Assembly (NCBI RefSeq): GCF_947623445.1
Contig: NC_135240.1
Span: 6,076,001-6,140,000 of the forward strand
DNA from: Clavelina lepadiformis
Lineage: Eukaryota > Chordata > Ascidiacea > Aplousobranchia > Clavelinidae
Direction of reading: 5' to 3'
DNA: 64,000 bases
Of this stretch, positions 1 to 10,200 are shown piece after piece. The notes beneath the pieces are model-generated. The model did not search any database, was not told the DNA's origin, and saw only the letters and a program-made list of their open reading frames with translations. How positions within the stretch are numbered: position 1 is the first letter of the stretch; each line of letters begins with the position of its first letter. The position numbers and the translations under genes were made by a program.

Positions 1-385
1 AGCGCGATATTAAAATAGAAACGATGTTTTAACGACAGAAAGTTCAAGTTTATTTATTGCCAATTGTTCACTGCGAATCGCAAGGAATCGCTAGCGGCAT
101 TTCATAGCAGCCAAACCGAACCAATTATGCTGTTTGGCAAATTGGGGCTGGCTCTTACTACCCACATGTCTTTGCCGCTTATCTGCACAAACAGGAAGCA
201 ATAAAGTCTACAAACAGGCTGGTTAGACATATTTTAGGCCGTTTATGCGCAGAGTTAAAAAGCTGTCTGCGTCGCACAGCAAATGTCAGGTCCTATAAAA
301 GAAAAGTAATCTTAAGTACAAAGTAGTCATAAGTAGAAGGTTGTAAATTTTTTTCAAATCTTGCTATTCTAGGTGTAGGTTCCCA
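1..385. other. left edge, flank of the LINE
   Basis: No secure gene is visible here. On the minus strand, an acceptor-like site at 293-294 opens a 37-codon frame (described separately) that is followed by AATAAA-like sequence near position 45-55. The in-frame stop at 344-346 shows that the LINE frame does not extend further left. Confidence 0.5.
179..292 (-). CDS. candidate terminal exon of the class B GPCR (C-tail)
   Basis: Beyond the last certain GPCR exon (4266-4307, phase 0 end) and beyond the LINE, the minus strand has a TTTTATAG acceptor followed by an in-phase frame of 37 codons. It begins DLTFAVRRRQ and ends at a TAA, with AATAAA-like sequence about 130 bases downstream. A basic cytoplasmic tail after TM7 is expected in this family. 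However, the usual V-Q/R-x-E-I/L continuation after NGE is absent, so this may be a chance frame and the true tail exon may lie outside the window. Confidence 0.25.
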   Translation of the reverse strand, partial: DLTFAVRRRQLFNSAHKRPKICLTSLFVDFIASCLCR

Positions 386-3300
386 ATGTGTCTAAACGCT
401 AAAACTGTTCTACTCAAAACGAGATTACCACGAATTTACCACGAAGTAATAAAACTCATAAATGTTTACGCCCCAAATGTAAAAGGCCACTCGACAAACG
501 AAAACAACCTATTTTTTGAACGCGCCCACCAGTATTTCACAGACAACGTCCCGACAATACTCGCAGGCGATTTTAACATCGTCGACGACCCCCAACTCGA
601 TAAAGACCCCCCGAAGCGAATCAACGCAAGGAAAAGCGAACTGAAAGTCCTATGCGAAACCCATGACCTAAAAGACCACTTTCGAACTTTAAAGGGCAAC
701 GAAAAACAGTTCTCTTGGCAAGACGGCAACAGTAAATCGCGCCTAGACAGATTCTACCTGTCAAATAACATAACGGCTACGGAAATAGAATACGAGCACA
801 CGCACCTGTCAGACCATAAAATCGTAAAAATCCACATCAATGTTACAGCCCCCCCACCAAGGGGAAAACGCCGATGGATAAACAACACGCAGATATACAA
901 ATTTGAACCTTTTTTAAACGCGATAAAAGAAAAATGGCCGCTTTGGGCAACGCTCAAGCCATTGTACTTCGACAATCCAAGCGACTGGTGGACCGAAATT
1001 AAAAAAAGACTAAAAACGCTGATACGCCGATCTACCAAAGAAATGAACGCGGCAAACAACGAGAAAAGTGCAGAAACGAAAAAAGCCTACGAAGATGCAA
1101 TCGCAGCCTTAGGCAACAATGAAATAACATACAGCGAATACCTCGACGCAAAACGCAACCTACGAAACCAAAGAAAAAAAGAAACCATAGAAAAAACGGC
1201 CAAAAACAGAAAATTCGAAGGAAAACTAGGCAGCAAAGCGTTTTTTCAAAAATATAAAAACAAACAGAAACAAACGTTTATATCCGAACTCTACGATGAA
1301 AACTTCCTCCCAACTCAAAACCCAAAAGAAATGACAAAACTCGCTCAGTCATTCTACGAACAATTGTACAAAAAAACGGAAACGAACGAAAACGCGCAGT
1401 ATGCTTTCTTAAACGAAACCACCCGAAAATTAAATACGGAAGATAACAAAAATCTAGAAAAACCAATAACCATAGAAGAAATTGAAAACGCAGTAAAATC
1501 TATGAAAAACGGAAAATCACCCGGCCCTGACGGCTTATCCGCAGAACTCTATAAAGAATGTTGGCCACTAATAAGAAACGAAATACGAGAGCTCATACAA
1601 TACTGGTTTGACCAAAAAGTAATCCCCAGGGAAATAAAAAAAGGTATCATAACTCTCATCCACAAAAAAGGAGATGACGCAGACCTAAAAAATTATAGGC
1701 CCATAACGCTGCTAAACGTAGAATACAAAATATATACCAAAATATTAACAAACAGATTAAAAGAAATTATGCCAAATTTGATAGGAGACTCCCAGTTCGC
1801 AACGGTGGGAAAAACAATAAGCGAAGGCACCACCCTTCTAAGAGACCTCTTCGAACAGAGCTCAAAAAGAGGGCTCGAGGCGTTTCTCGTCTCACTAGAC
1901 TTTGAAAAAGCTTTCGATTCTATAGAAAAAGACTGGCTAAAAAAAACTCTGTGCGCGATAAATCTATCCACTAAAATACGGCACATTATCGAAAACCTAT
2001 ACGAAGACAGCACCGCCGAAATTATGATAAACGGTCACCGATCAGCGGAAATAACGCTAGACAGAGGAGTAAGACAAGGCGACCCACTAAGCTTTTTTTT
2101 ATTTCTAATCGCAACCGAACCCTTGACTGAAAAACTGAGCAAAACCCAAGACATAAAAGGAATCCAATTAAGCGGTCGAAGAGAAATTAAGAATGTCAGC
2201 TATGCAGACGATGTGACTCTAACACTGAAAAATATCGCTTCAGTTGAAAAAGCCCTAGACCTCGTCGAAAAATTTAAACCCGCCTCGGGACTTAAATTAA
2301 ACATCAAAAAAACCCAAGGCCTGATAATAAACGGCGACCCCCCAACACTCCTACTACCAGATATAAAATGGAACAAAACAACCCTAAATCTACTCGGCAC
2401 AACAATCGGAATAATAAATTTGAACCACCTCTGGCAAGAAACCCAAAAACAAGTCGAAAACAAAATAGAAGAAATTAAAAAAACGTACGCCACGCTCGAC
2501 GCTAAAGAAATTCTAATCAAATCGAAGCTTTTAGCAATCACCAACAACGCGGCGCAAACGTATCCTCCCCCAGTAAACAGAATGCGATCAATAAACGAAA
2601 AAGTAAAAAATTACGCAGTAGGAAAATTCCCCCACGTAAATATAGACACCCTTCAACTCCCGAAACTCGAGGGCGGCCTAAACCTCCCAAACTTCGAAAT
2701 ATACGCGGACTTAACGTATCTAAAATCCATCAGAAAATACTGCCTTGCCAGAGTTCTAAACGAGCCCCTTAGCGCCCACAACAGCTATATCGAATACCAG
2801 ATTGGCCACGTAATTCCCCGAACTTTAGAAGTTGTACACCTAAACAATCTCCCCCACACCGACATCCGATCCCCATATTATGAAAAAGTAATCGAAATTA
2901 TTAAAAAATACGATCTGAAAAAAATTGACCTCATCTGCGGAAGTCTAAAAAAAACGTACAACAGAATAATAAGCAAACCAAGAACACAATCCAGAAATAC
3001 CCAAACAGAACGCAAAAGATGGGAGAGAATACACTGCCCTGAACTCCCAAGCTATCTACGGACCTTTAACTTTAAACTCGAAAGCAACCTGCTACCTTTT
3101 AACACAGATATAAACCAATACGCACCAACAACAAAAAACAGCTGCCGTTTTTGTAGAATCGGACCAGATACCGCCTACCACTTATTTCACAAATGCCCCC
3201 AGACCAAGATACAATGGAAAAAAACAATAACGATCGCCGAAAAAACATTAAACCTAAAAATTAATAAAGAAAATGTCGAGAAGCTGTGCGCCCTCAGGCA

Positions 3301-3520
3301 CGACATGGGACTCGAACTAAACACCGACAAAGTTCTCACCGTACTAATTACAACGATGAACCACCAAATATGGAAAACGAGACTTAAATGCGTAATCGAG
3401 AACCAACAGTTCTCCTCAGAAAAACTGTCGAACGATATTTACAGAAGTTTTAAATACAGAATCTCCACCCTACGCAAAAATAACCCAGACATTGTAAGAA
3501 ACCTTACCACCCCCCTCTGA
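386..3520 (+). CDS. LINE ORF2 fragment: partial endonuclease plus reverse transcriptase
   Basis: An uninterrupted frame of 1044 codons. The N-terminal 150 residues carry the second half of an APE-type endonuclease, with blocks KLINVYAPN, AGDFNIVDD, SRLDRFYLS and LSDHKIV. The amino-terminal catalytic block is missing. The reverse transcriptase follows, with GKSPGPDGLSAELYKE, NYRPITLLN, SLDFEKAFDSI, GVRQGDPLS and the catalytic SYADDVTL. Near residue 920 there is a C-x2-C-x8-H-x4-C knuckle (CRFCRIGPDTAYHLFHKC), as in L1/Tx1-clade ORF2 proteins. The chosen ATG is only the first in frame after the stop at 344-346 and is probably not the native start. Without its N-terminus the copy should not be able to move by itself. 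Confidence 0.93.
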   Translation: MCLNAKTVLLKTRLPRIYHEVIKLINVYAPNVKGHSTNENNLFFERAHQYFTDNVPTILAGDFNIVDDPQLDKDPPKRINARKSELKVLCETHDLKDHFRTLKGNEKQFSWQDGNSKSRLDRFYLSNNITATEIEYEHTHLSDHKIVKIHINVTAPPPRGKRRWINNTQIYKFEPFLNAIKEKWPLWATLKPLYFDNPSDWWTEIKKRLKTLIRRSTKEMNAANNEKSAETKKAYEDAIAALGNNEITYSEYLDAKRNLRNQRKKETIEKTAKNRKFEGKLGSKAFFQKYKNKQKQTFISELYDENFLPTQNPKEMTKLAQSFYEQLYKKTETNENAQYAFLNETTRKLNTEDNKNLEKPITIEEIENAVKSMKNGKSPGPDGLSAELYKECWPLIRNEIRELIQYWFDQKVIPREIKKGIITLIHKKGDDADLKNYRPITLLNVEYKIYTKILTNRLKEIMPNLIGDSQFATVGKTISEGTTLLRDLFEQSSKRGLEAFLVSLDFEKAFDSIEKDWLKKTLCAINLSTKIRHIIENLYEDSTAEIMINGHRSAEITLDRGVRQGDPLSFFLFLIATEPLTEKLSKTQDIKGIQLSGRREIKNVSYADDVTLTLKNIASVEKALDLVEKFKPASGLKLNIKKTQGLIINGDPPTLLLPDIKWNKTTLNLLGTTIGIINLNHLWQETQKQVENKIEEIKKTYATLDAKEILIKSKLLAITNNAAQTYPPPVNRMRSINEKVKNYAVGKFPHVNIDTLQLPKLEGGLNLPNFEIYADLTYLKSIRKYCLARVLNEPLSAHNSYIEYQIGHVIPRTLEVVHLNNLPHTDIRSPYYEKVIEIIKKYDLKKIDLICGSLKKTYNRIISKPRTQSRNTQTERKRWERIHCPELPSYLRTFNFKLESNLLPFNTDINQYAPTTKNSCRFCRIGPDTAYHLFHKCPQTKIQWKKTITIAEKTLNLKINKENVEKLCALRHDMGLELNTDKVLTVLITTMNHQIWKTRLKCVIENQQFSSEKLSNDIYRSFKYRISTLRKNNPDIVRNLTTPL

Positions 3521-3587
3521 ACATGTAACGTCTATACCATTTGTGTGTTTATATGCGTTCTGGAATGTACGCCTTTACCTACTTTTG

Positions 3588-3943
3588 TCTTCGCACTGTT
3601 TATGCTTCAGTCTCATAATACGTATTGTGAAATATAAAATGACAATCTATCACAAATATATATGTAATCATTCCTCATCAATTGCATCTGTCTGAATATA
3701 ATTATTTACATGACATGTATATGCCTCCAAAACGGAGAAATATTGTACCAAGAACACTCATTATAGTACTCTCATCATGTATTCGCATTGTCTATGCTTC
3801 ATTCTCATAATGTGTATTGTGAAACATAAAATGACATCCTATCACAACTATATATGTTATCATTCCTAATCAATTGCATCTGTCTGAATATAAAGATTTA
3901 TATAACATGTATACGCCTCCAAAACGGAGAAATATTGTACCAA
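3588..3943 (+). repeat. two tandem 165-bp copies in the LINE 3' tail (period 192)
   Basis: The block 3588-3751 (TATGCTTCAGTCTCATAAT through AAACGGAGAAATATTGTACC) recurs at 3780-3943 with few mismatches. About 28 bases of unrelated sequence separate the copies. Tandem 3' UTR modules are known from several LINE clades; here they help mark the element's right end. Confidence 0.85.
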
Positions 3944-4265
3944 CACTTGCTGTAATTTAAACGAAATGAATTTTGATCTCGTTCTTTTTTTTAAATCCTT
4001 TATTCGCGTGCAAAAATCCTTTTAATCGTGAATAAACAAAAACGAAAACGAGATTACCGTGGAAAAGTCTTTGAAATTTAGTAAGTCCCGCTGGTTTGTT
4101 CTATAAAATACGAGCAATTTCCTTATTTTAATTTCAATTTTTACCTTAACCTTAGAGCACCCAAAGTCAGCTTACGCAGTGAAATAAAGCTTTGCGCGTG
4201 TCATGCGGAATGTTAAGCGCACGCAGCGCGATAAAAACGACTCTTAGGCATTTTAAATGACTCAC

Positions 4266-7200
4266 CTCGCCGTTACAGAAGCAATAGATGATCGCTACGA
4301 AAAGTCCCTGAAAAAATTTATAAAAGTTCAGGAAAATCTGCTTAAGTGGAGATCTCACTTTGATCAGAACAAACTGGCGTTGATGTTTTGACAACATACA
4401 GGATTAGCATCGCCGACCAGTTTCCAAATTTACAACATTACATTTCTGCGGAACGTTTTACATCTATCATTGCCATTTACATAAACAAACATGCAAGTTT
4501 ACATCGGTGTTATTGCACAAAAACGACCGCAAAAAGCCGACCTTTTACCTGTATCGACGTGAACGTAAGCTCGATGGTTTTCCTCACAAAAATATCAGTG
4601 GTGCTTTTCTCTTGGCGGAACTCAACAAAAGCGGTCACAACGTACTGTATGCCCAGCAGTGGTATCAATGCCAACGTCGATTTGGTCAGCCTAAAACGTT
4701 TCGTGTTCTGTCACATTTGTTACTGATAACTTCTAGTTCAAGCTCGATAATTATCAAGTAAAGGGTTTTGTCTTTACAGAGCGGTCAGTCCGAAATTCGC
4801 TTACAAAACATTATTACAGTAGAACATCAAAAAGTACTATGCCGCTTCACTGAACCGTTGGGAACTTTGATCTTTCTATGACGTAATTATGAGGCCATTA
4901 TGACCTAACACTACCATACTTGAAGCAAGATACTATCCCATTCAGTTCTATTAAGTCTAAAGAGAACTGAATAATAATTAAGACTTTCTTTGGTGTTGAA
5001 TGTGTAATATACCTCCATTTAAAATCGTCTCTCTTGTCGTTTGTAATTCGCCGCCGATGACTTTCGCGAAGTTTAGAGCCCAGCACGCAAATGACCATAA
5101 CGAAAATGCCAAAATTCACCTTAAAAATAGAAAGGTTTTCATACAACAACATATTGCTGCAAATTCTTACGTAAAGCTTCAGCAAACATATAGGCTCTGC
5201 TTACATAGCTGAGTTAGTTATAAATTGAAATTGGAATGGTTGACTATTGTACATAGAAAAGTACAATTCCGGTATAAATACACTTTGTTAGGTTTAGCCA
5301 TGTGTATAAACAATGGCAATTATTATTTACGAAATATAATAAAATTAGCAAACAAACAAGTTTATTTTAATACACTGCAATGTTTGCTTTACAATTTCAA
5401 ATAAGGTTTGAAACTTCAACTTCAAATAAGGTTTGAAACTCCAAATTCAAATAAGGTTTGAAACTTTGGCAAAAAACTCACCAGCAAGGAAAAAAGGATT
5501 GGCACTTTAATTATCCACCAATATGCGCTATTCTTGTCTTCAAACCAACAGCTGAAAAAAAATCATGAATTTAATGCAAGTCTGATAACGCAAAGAGAAA
5601 AGTTTTGGGAATTGTCGGTTATTCGAAGAATAAACATCAGAGCTAAAAAACTAGCATACATTTTTTAATAGCAAACGTTTTGAGTTTATTACATTGAAAA
5701 TGAGTTAGCAATACACTCGAAACGTCTGCTGATAAAAAATGTTTGCTAGATTTTTGATTCTGATATCTTTTCTTCATAACGCAAGATTTCACATATTTCT
5801 TCTGCTTTGATACAAACGACAGATTACAATGCAACTAGTCACTGATTCAGTTCCTGGCTTTGCCGTGAACTTATTACAAACGGTTCCGGAACGATTCAAC
5901 CCACGGATTGAATTGACCGACCACCATTAGAGACGGACCCAAAGCCCCAGTTATGGCTTGGTCAGGACCGGTCTGTATGCCGCTGGTCACAAAACACAGC
6001 TTACCCGTTATATTCGTTTTCATCGAGAACCTTCGCGAGCACACTGCCGATCACAGACGCCCAAGGAAGCACTAAACAACATAGATGAGACATGTATTTA
6101 CTGCACAACAAAGTCTGATTGTGACAATAACTGTAGTAATACAGCAAAACAACACAAAACGTAAAAACTGAAAGCTCGCTGACCCCATTGATGAAAAGCA
6201 GGGCAGATGCGGCCAGGAAAGTGAATTGAAAGAGCAAGGTATGTTCGTGTTATGCCAATTTTAATTTCATACTTTTAAATAAATCAAACAGTAAAATTCC
6301 GACCAGTTATTTGCGGCGAGCGCAGAGCGAGGACAAAAAAGTCAAACGCGACATTTTGAAAAAATGTTGAAACAAGTAAAGACCATATCGCTGTGGCGTT
6401 CGCTTCGTTTTACTTTAAACTGGGTTAAAACGTCATGATGATTAACAAAACGACCGACAATGCACCGGAAAATGGGACCAGGTGAGATTGGCAAGACCAA
6501 GAATGGCACCTTTAAAGAAACTCATTAAAGTTCAAATGCATAAAAAGGGCGAGGACGCGTTTCATTAATACGGACCGGCAATCTACAAGCAAGTTGCATT
6601 CTTAAACTGATATGGAACGATTAAATCGGTCTAGACGGCAGACGCGTGCTCTGCTGAAAACATGTATTGCCTTCGACTGCGTGGAAACACCAATAAATTC
6701 CTTCTAAAATATTTATGAGCGAGAATTTTATTAACATAGGCAAAGTGAATTTTTCGTTGAAAGTTACGATGATACCTACTCGGTGAATGCAGCTCGCCAC
6801 ACTTAGAATATAAGGTTATTTTTCAGCCTTGTTTAAGTCTACACTTAATGTCAGGCTATTGTGTGCCCAACAAACAATCCTGTACCAAAAATAAGCGGAC
6901 GGCACTTTTCATGTGAGTCGAGAAACCGCACAGATCGTTACCGAATGCGGCAATAAAAGCGTACAATGAAATGTTTTACTAGTCCCAGGAATGAGGTTTA
7001 CGTTGTCAGATTGATGCTTCTTATACTGTGCCAAGGTATATTCGGTGACCCAATCAAGTGGTACCTATTGTCAAATCGTTTTCTAATTTGATAAAAAGAC
7101 ATTTTAACGGAAAATAAAATGCGTTTTCGTCGCATCTACAGGGAACACACGGCAGACAGCAAGCATACTTAATCGATGCTTAATACTTACCCCAACCAAG

Positions 7201-10200
7201 CACACAAAATCCTTTGAAACATTTTTTTTGATTAAAAATGACCGCTTTAAGCAAGAGTGCGAGATAGAGTCCTTCCACCAGCAACCAATAATAGTTGGCT
7301 GTGACCAAATAATTTTGCATGACGTAATAAACACGACACCAAACCTGCGGGAAAGAGAAAAGAGAGTTGACGACGATGCAGAAGCGAACAGAAAGTGGGT
7401 TTTTGCGTAGGAATTAGTCTCAGTAAAACGAGTTGACACAATTAAAGATTATGATACTGTTGTTGATACTATTATTAAAAAGTTATCTTTTTAAAACAAG
7501 GTAATATGAATAGTTCAAAACGGCAAAAGAATAAACAATGTCCAAACCAATACAAAGTTCTGCTGGTTACAATGACACATTCAAGTTCAAGCATCCCTAT
7601 GCAAGGCTCTAATAACGGTATGGTCCATTTCATTTGAAATAAACCAACCTTTTAATAACCTTATTATCTTCTGTGTATATATTTTGTGCCTTCCAACAAA
7701 CAAAACGATACTACAGGGCTTGATTGCGACTCCACTACCAACGTGCAGGTATGTGAGTGTGAACTTACGTTTAGGATTGGCTACTCACGTAGATATAATC
7801 CTCCTTTGTCTGTGTGACGCAATACTCTTTCTGCAAATTGTCGAGCAGAGGTAGGTCGGATACCTGGTACCTCAAGAAGATCTTGCCGGCTAATGCGTTC
7901 ATTTTAAACCGCGCTCTGTCATCGATAGAGTCGGGATCTAAACAATGGAAAGCGAAATTAACACCAAGGTGACAGCAGGCAGGCAGTCTTCATGCATGTA
8001 GTCTTACACGAAGTACAAATTACATGCGTTGCATTTCCATGGATCAAGTGTATCAGCCTGTACGACTAGAGTATAAACTATACGTTTTTGGTTATAGAAG
8101 AAAGACATGCTGAAATGAAACTCACCCTGAAACGCTGTTACGTGTAATATCCAGATGAAACCGCGGAGGACAAACGCCGCCATTAAATTCATGTGGATGT
8201 ATATGCGAGTGCAGTGAAGTCGTCTGGAAAAATTACGAAAAACACGCGGTAAAACATTAGGTGAAGAAACGCGAATCGCGATTAACAAAAAAGCTTCGAA
8301 ATTCGTTTCAATTCTAATTCAATATTCAATAATTCTCGTTCCACGACTAAACGCGTCCATTCAACAATAAATTTTAAATTCCAAATGGTGTAGACAATCA
8401 ATAACTGTCGAATGCAAATGCATTCGATCACGTGACTTGATCCACCCGAAATGGAGTTCAAGTAAATTTATTGATGGAAATTGATTGATTTTCTTCCCTT
8501 GAGAGACGATTTCAAAGCCAAAGAACGCAATGAAAGCGCCTTAGAAAGCACCTAATTAAAGCATAGCATAGGGCTTAAATCCTGGGCTTAGAAGTACCGA
8601 TTTTAAAAGCGAATTCTCTTAATTAAAATCAAATATTTTCTCCCTTTCACGTGACTATAAGAAAGAGTATAATTGGCGAACAAGAACAAAGACCAGGCCA
8701 CAAATCCGTTTGAACTCTGTTGACATTTGCATCAAGCATCTGACCACAATTAGTGGTGAGCTCGGCTCAAAACCTTTCACGGTTGTTTGACAGCGATGTT
8801 CACCCGTCGGGGTCTATGCCTTCCAAAACGATCCTGAGTGTCCCTTTGCAAACTCAGGCGCAAACGAGTACAAAAATAATAAAGTGGAATCCCGTTTACT
8901 CGAAGTTGAAGGGACCGATACAATATCTTGGAGTTTTTCGAAGCTGGCGAAATTGCAACAAATGAAAAAACGATGAAAAAAATGATGGAAATGATTGAAA
9001 ATCACTGGAGCCTACAAGAACGTTTAAAGTGCTAAGAGACATGAATTATTATCATCGATAGAACTCAAAATTAAAGTTCGGCGACTCTAGCTTATAGCAA
9101 AGTTTCAGCACTACCGCTTAGTTAGACCATTAACGGAACAAATCATCATGGTGTTTACGTCACAATGTGGAGATAACGGGGACTGGGAGCAACTAAAAAC
9201 TTCGAGTTAACGAGATTTGTTTCTTTGCATTTTAATGAGCGATTTGCCGGCAACAGAGACGTTGCTTGTCCCGAACTTTAAAACAAGCAGAGTCGAGTTA
9301 TGCTTTCGCTGTCCACTAAAACAATACATTCTTCTCAAAAGTTACCGGATGCAAAAATACGATCAGGGAAAGCCCCTTACCTGAGAAAGCCTAGCAGGAG
9401 AAGTGCGATTATGAGAGAGACGAGAGAGAGAGTATGACCGATGGTGACCGACGTGCTCAGGATGTAGAAACTGGTCTCCTCGTCCAGGGATGAAGGGGTG
9501 GGCTGTGACAAATAAAACGGGCAAGCTTTTATCAGAGGTCGCAAACTCAATGACCGCTGAACTTTGACAAAATCGGGTAAAATATGTGAAAAACTTGGTG
9601 TCAAAATAATAAATGAAGAACAACAAGCGAAAAATAGTAGGCTGACTTCTCCTACTTTTCCCATCTGTTTTTTTTCGCTCATTCTTCTTACTACAAACCC
9701 ATTTTTCTAATGCCTTGAAGAAGCAAAAGTCAGACTTAACCAAATTTTTTTCTGACGTTGACAGTCGTTTTTAAAGTTTTATAGTTGTATAAATAAGAAG
9801 CGCTGTTTGCCCTATTGACCTTATTAATATTTCATAACATTAGGAGCGTTAGGAAAAATCATACAATGCTTGTTAACGTGGAGATCCTTCATTTTCATAA
9901 ATTATTGATCGCTTTACAAGTGAATGAACAAAGCTAACGTAGCCAATTCCAACTATCACCCTGTCTATTAACTTGAATTATAAAAGCCCTGATGCGTTAA
10001 CAACGCGTATAGCAAAATAACCGAGGTGCAAAACTATTGAAAAATTCAAAGATTTTCATGCTCACAGAATTCAGCTCTTCGCTCTGGTAATCTTCCAAGC
10101 CGTTGTTAGAGTAATTGCCAAAAGCAGATATGTCAGATAGGTTATAGACCGCTGGATCGGCAGTAGGTAGGTAGGTTGGTAGCTGATGCGGTATCTCGTC

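Larger units (their letters stand above)
386..3950 (+). mobile_element. 5'-truncated APE-type LINE (L1/Tx1-like)
   Basis: A non-LTR retrotransposon in plus orientation, made of a 3.1-kb open frame and a 3' tail of about 430 bases. The tail holds two 165-base copies of the same sequence. No ORF1 and no start of the endonuclease domain are present, so the copy is 5'-truncated, as is usual after target-primed reverse transcription. No poly(A) is visible at the right end, and I could not identify a clear target-site duplication. The element lies antisense to the class B GPCR gene, just past its TM7 exon. The unbroken frame indicates a fairly recent insertion. Both end positions are approximate. 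Confidence 0.9.

Noticed and set aside
4388..4761. Plus-strand open frames of 112 and 84 codons
   Set aside because: They are shadows of the minus-strand GPCR exon 4549-4690, which has clear TM6 motifs and matching phases.
5880..6000. tRNA- or SINE-like sequence
   Set aside because: It faintly resembles a T-arm (GGGTTGAATCG), but no cloverleaf or A-box and B-box pair could be built.
5958..6164. Plus-strand 68-codon frame
   Set aside because: It overlaps the minus-strand TM4 exon 6005-6071 and has no motif of its own.
8753..8965. Plus-strand frame of 70 codons in a GPCR intron
   Set aside because: It starts at a non-ATG codon, with no homology and no splice partner.
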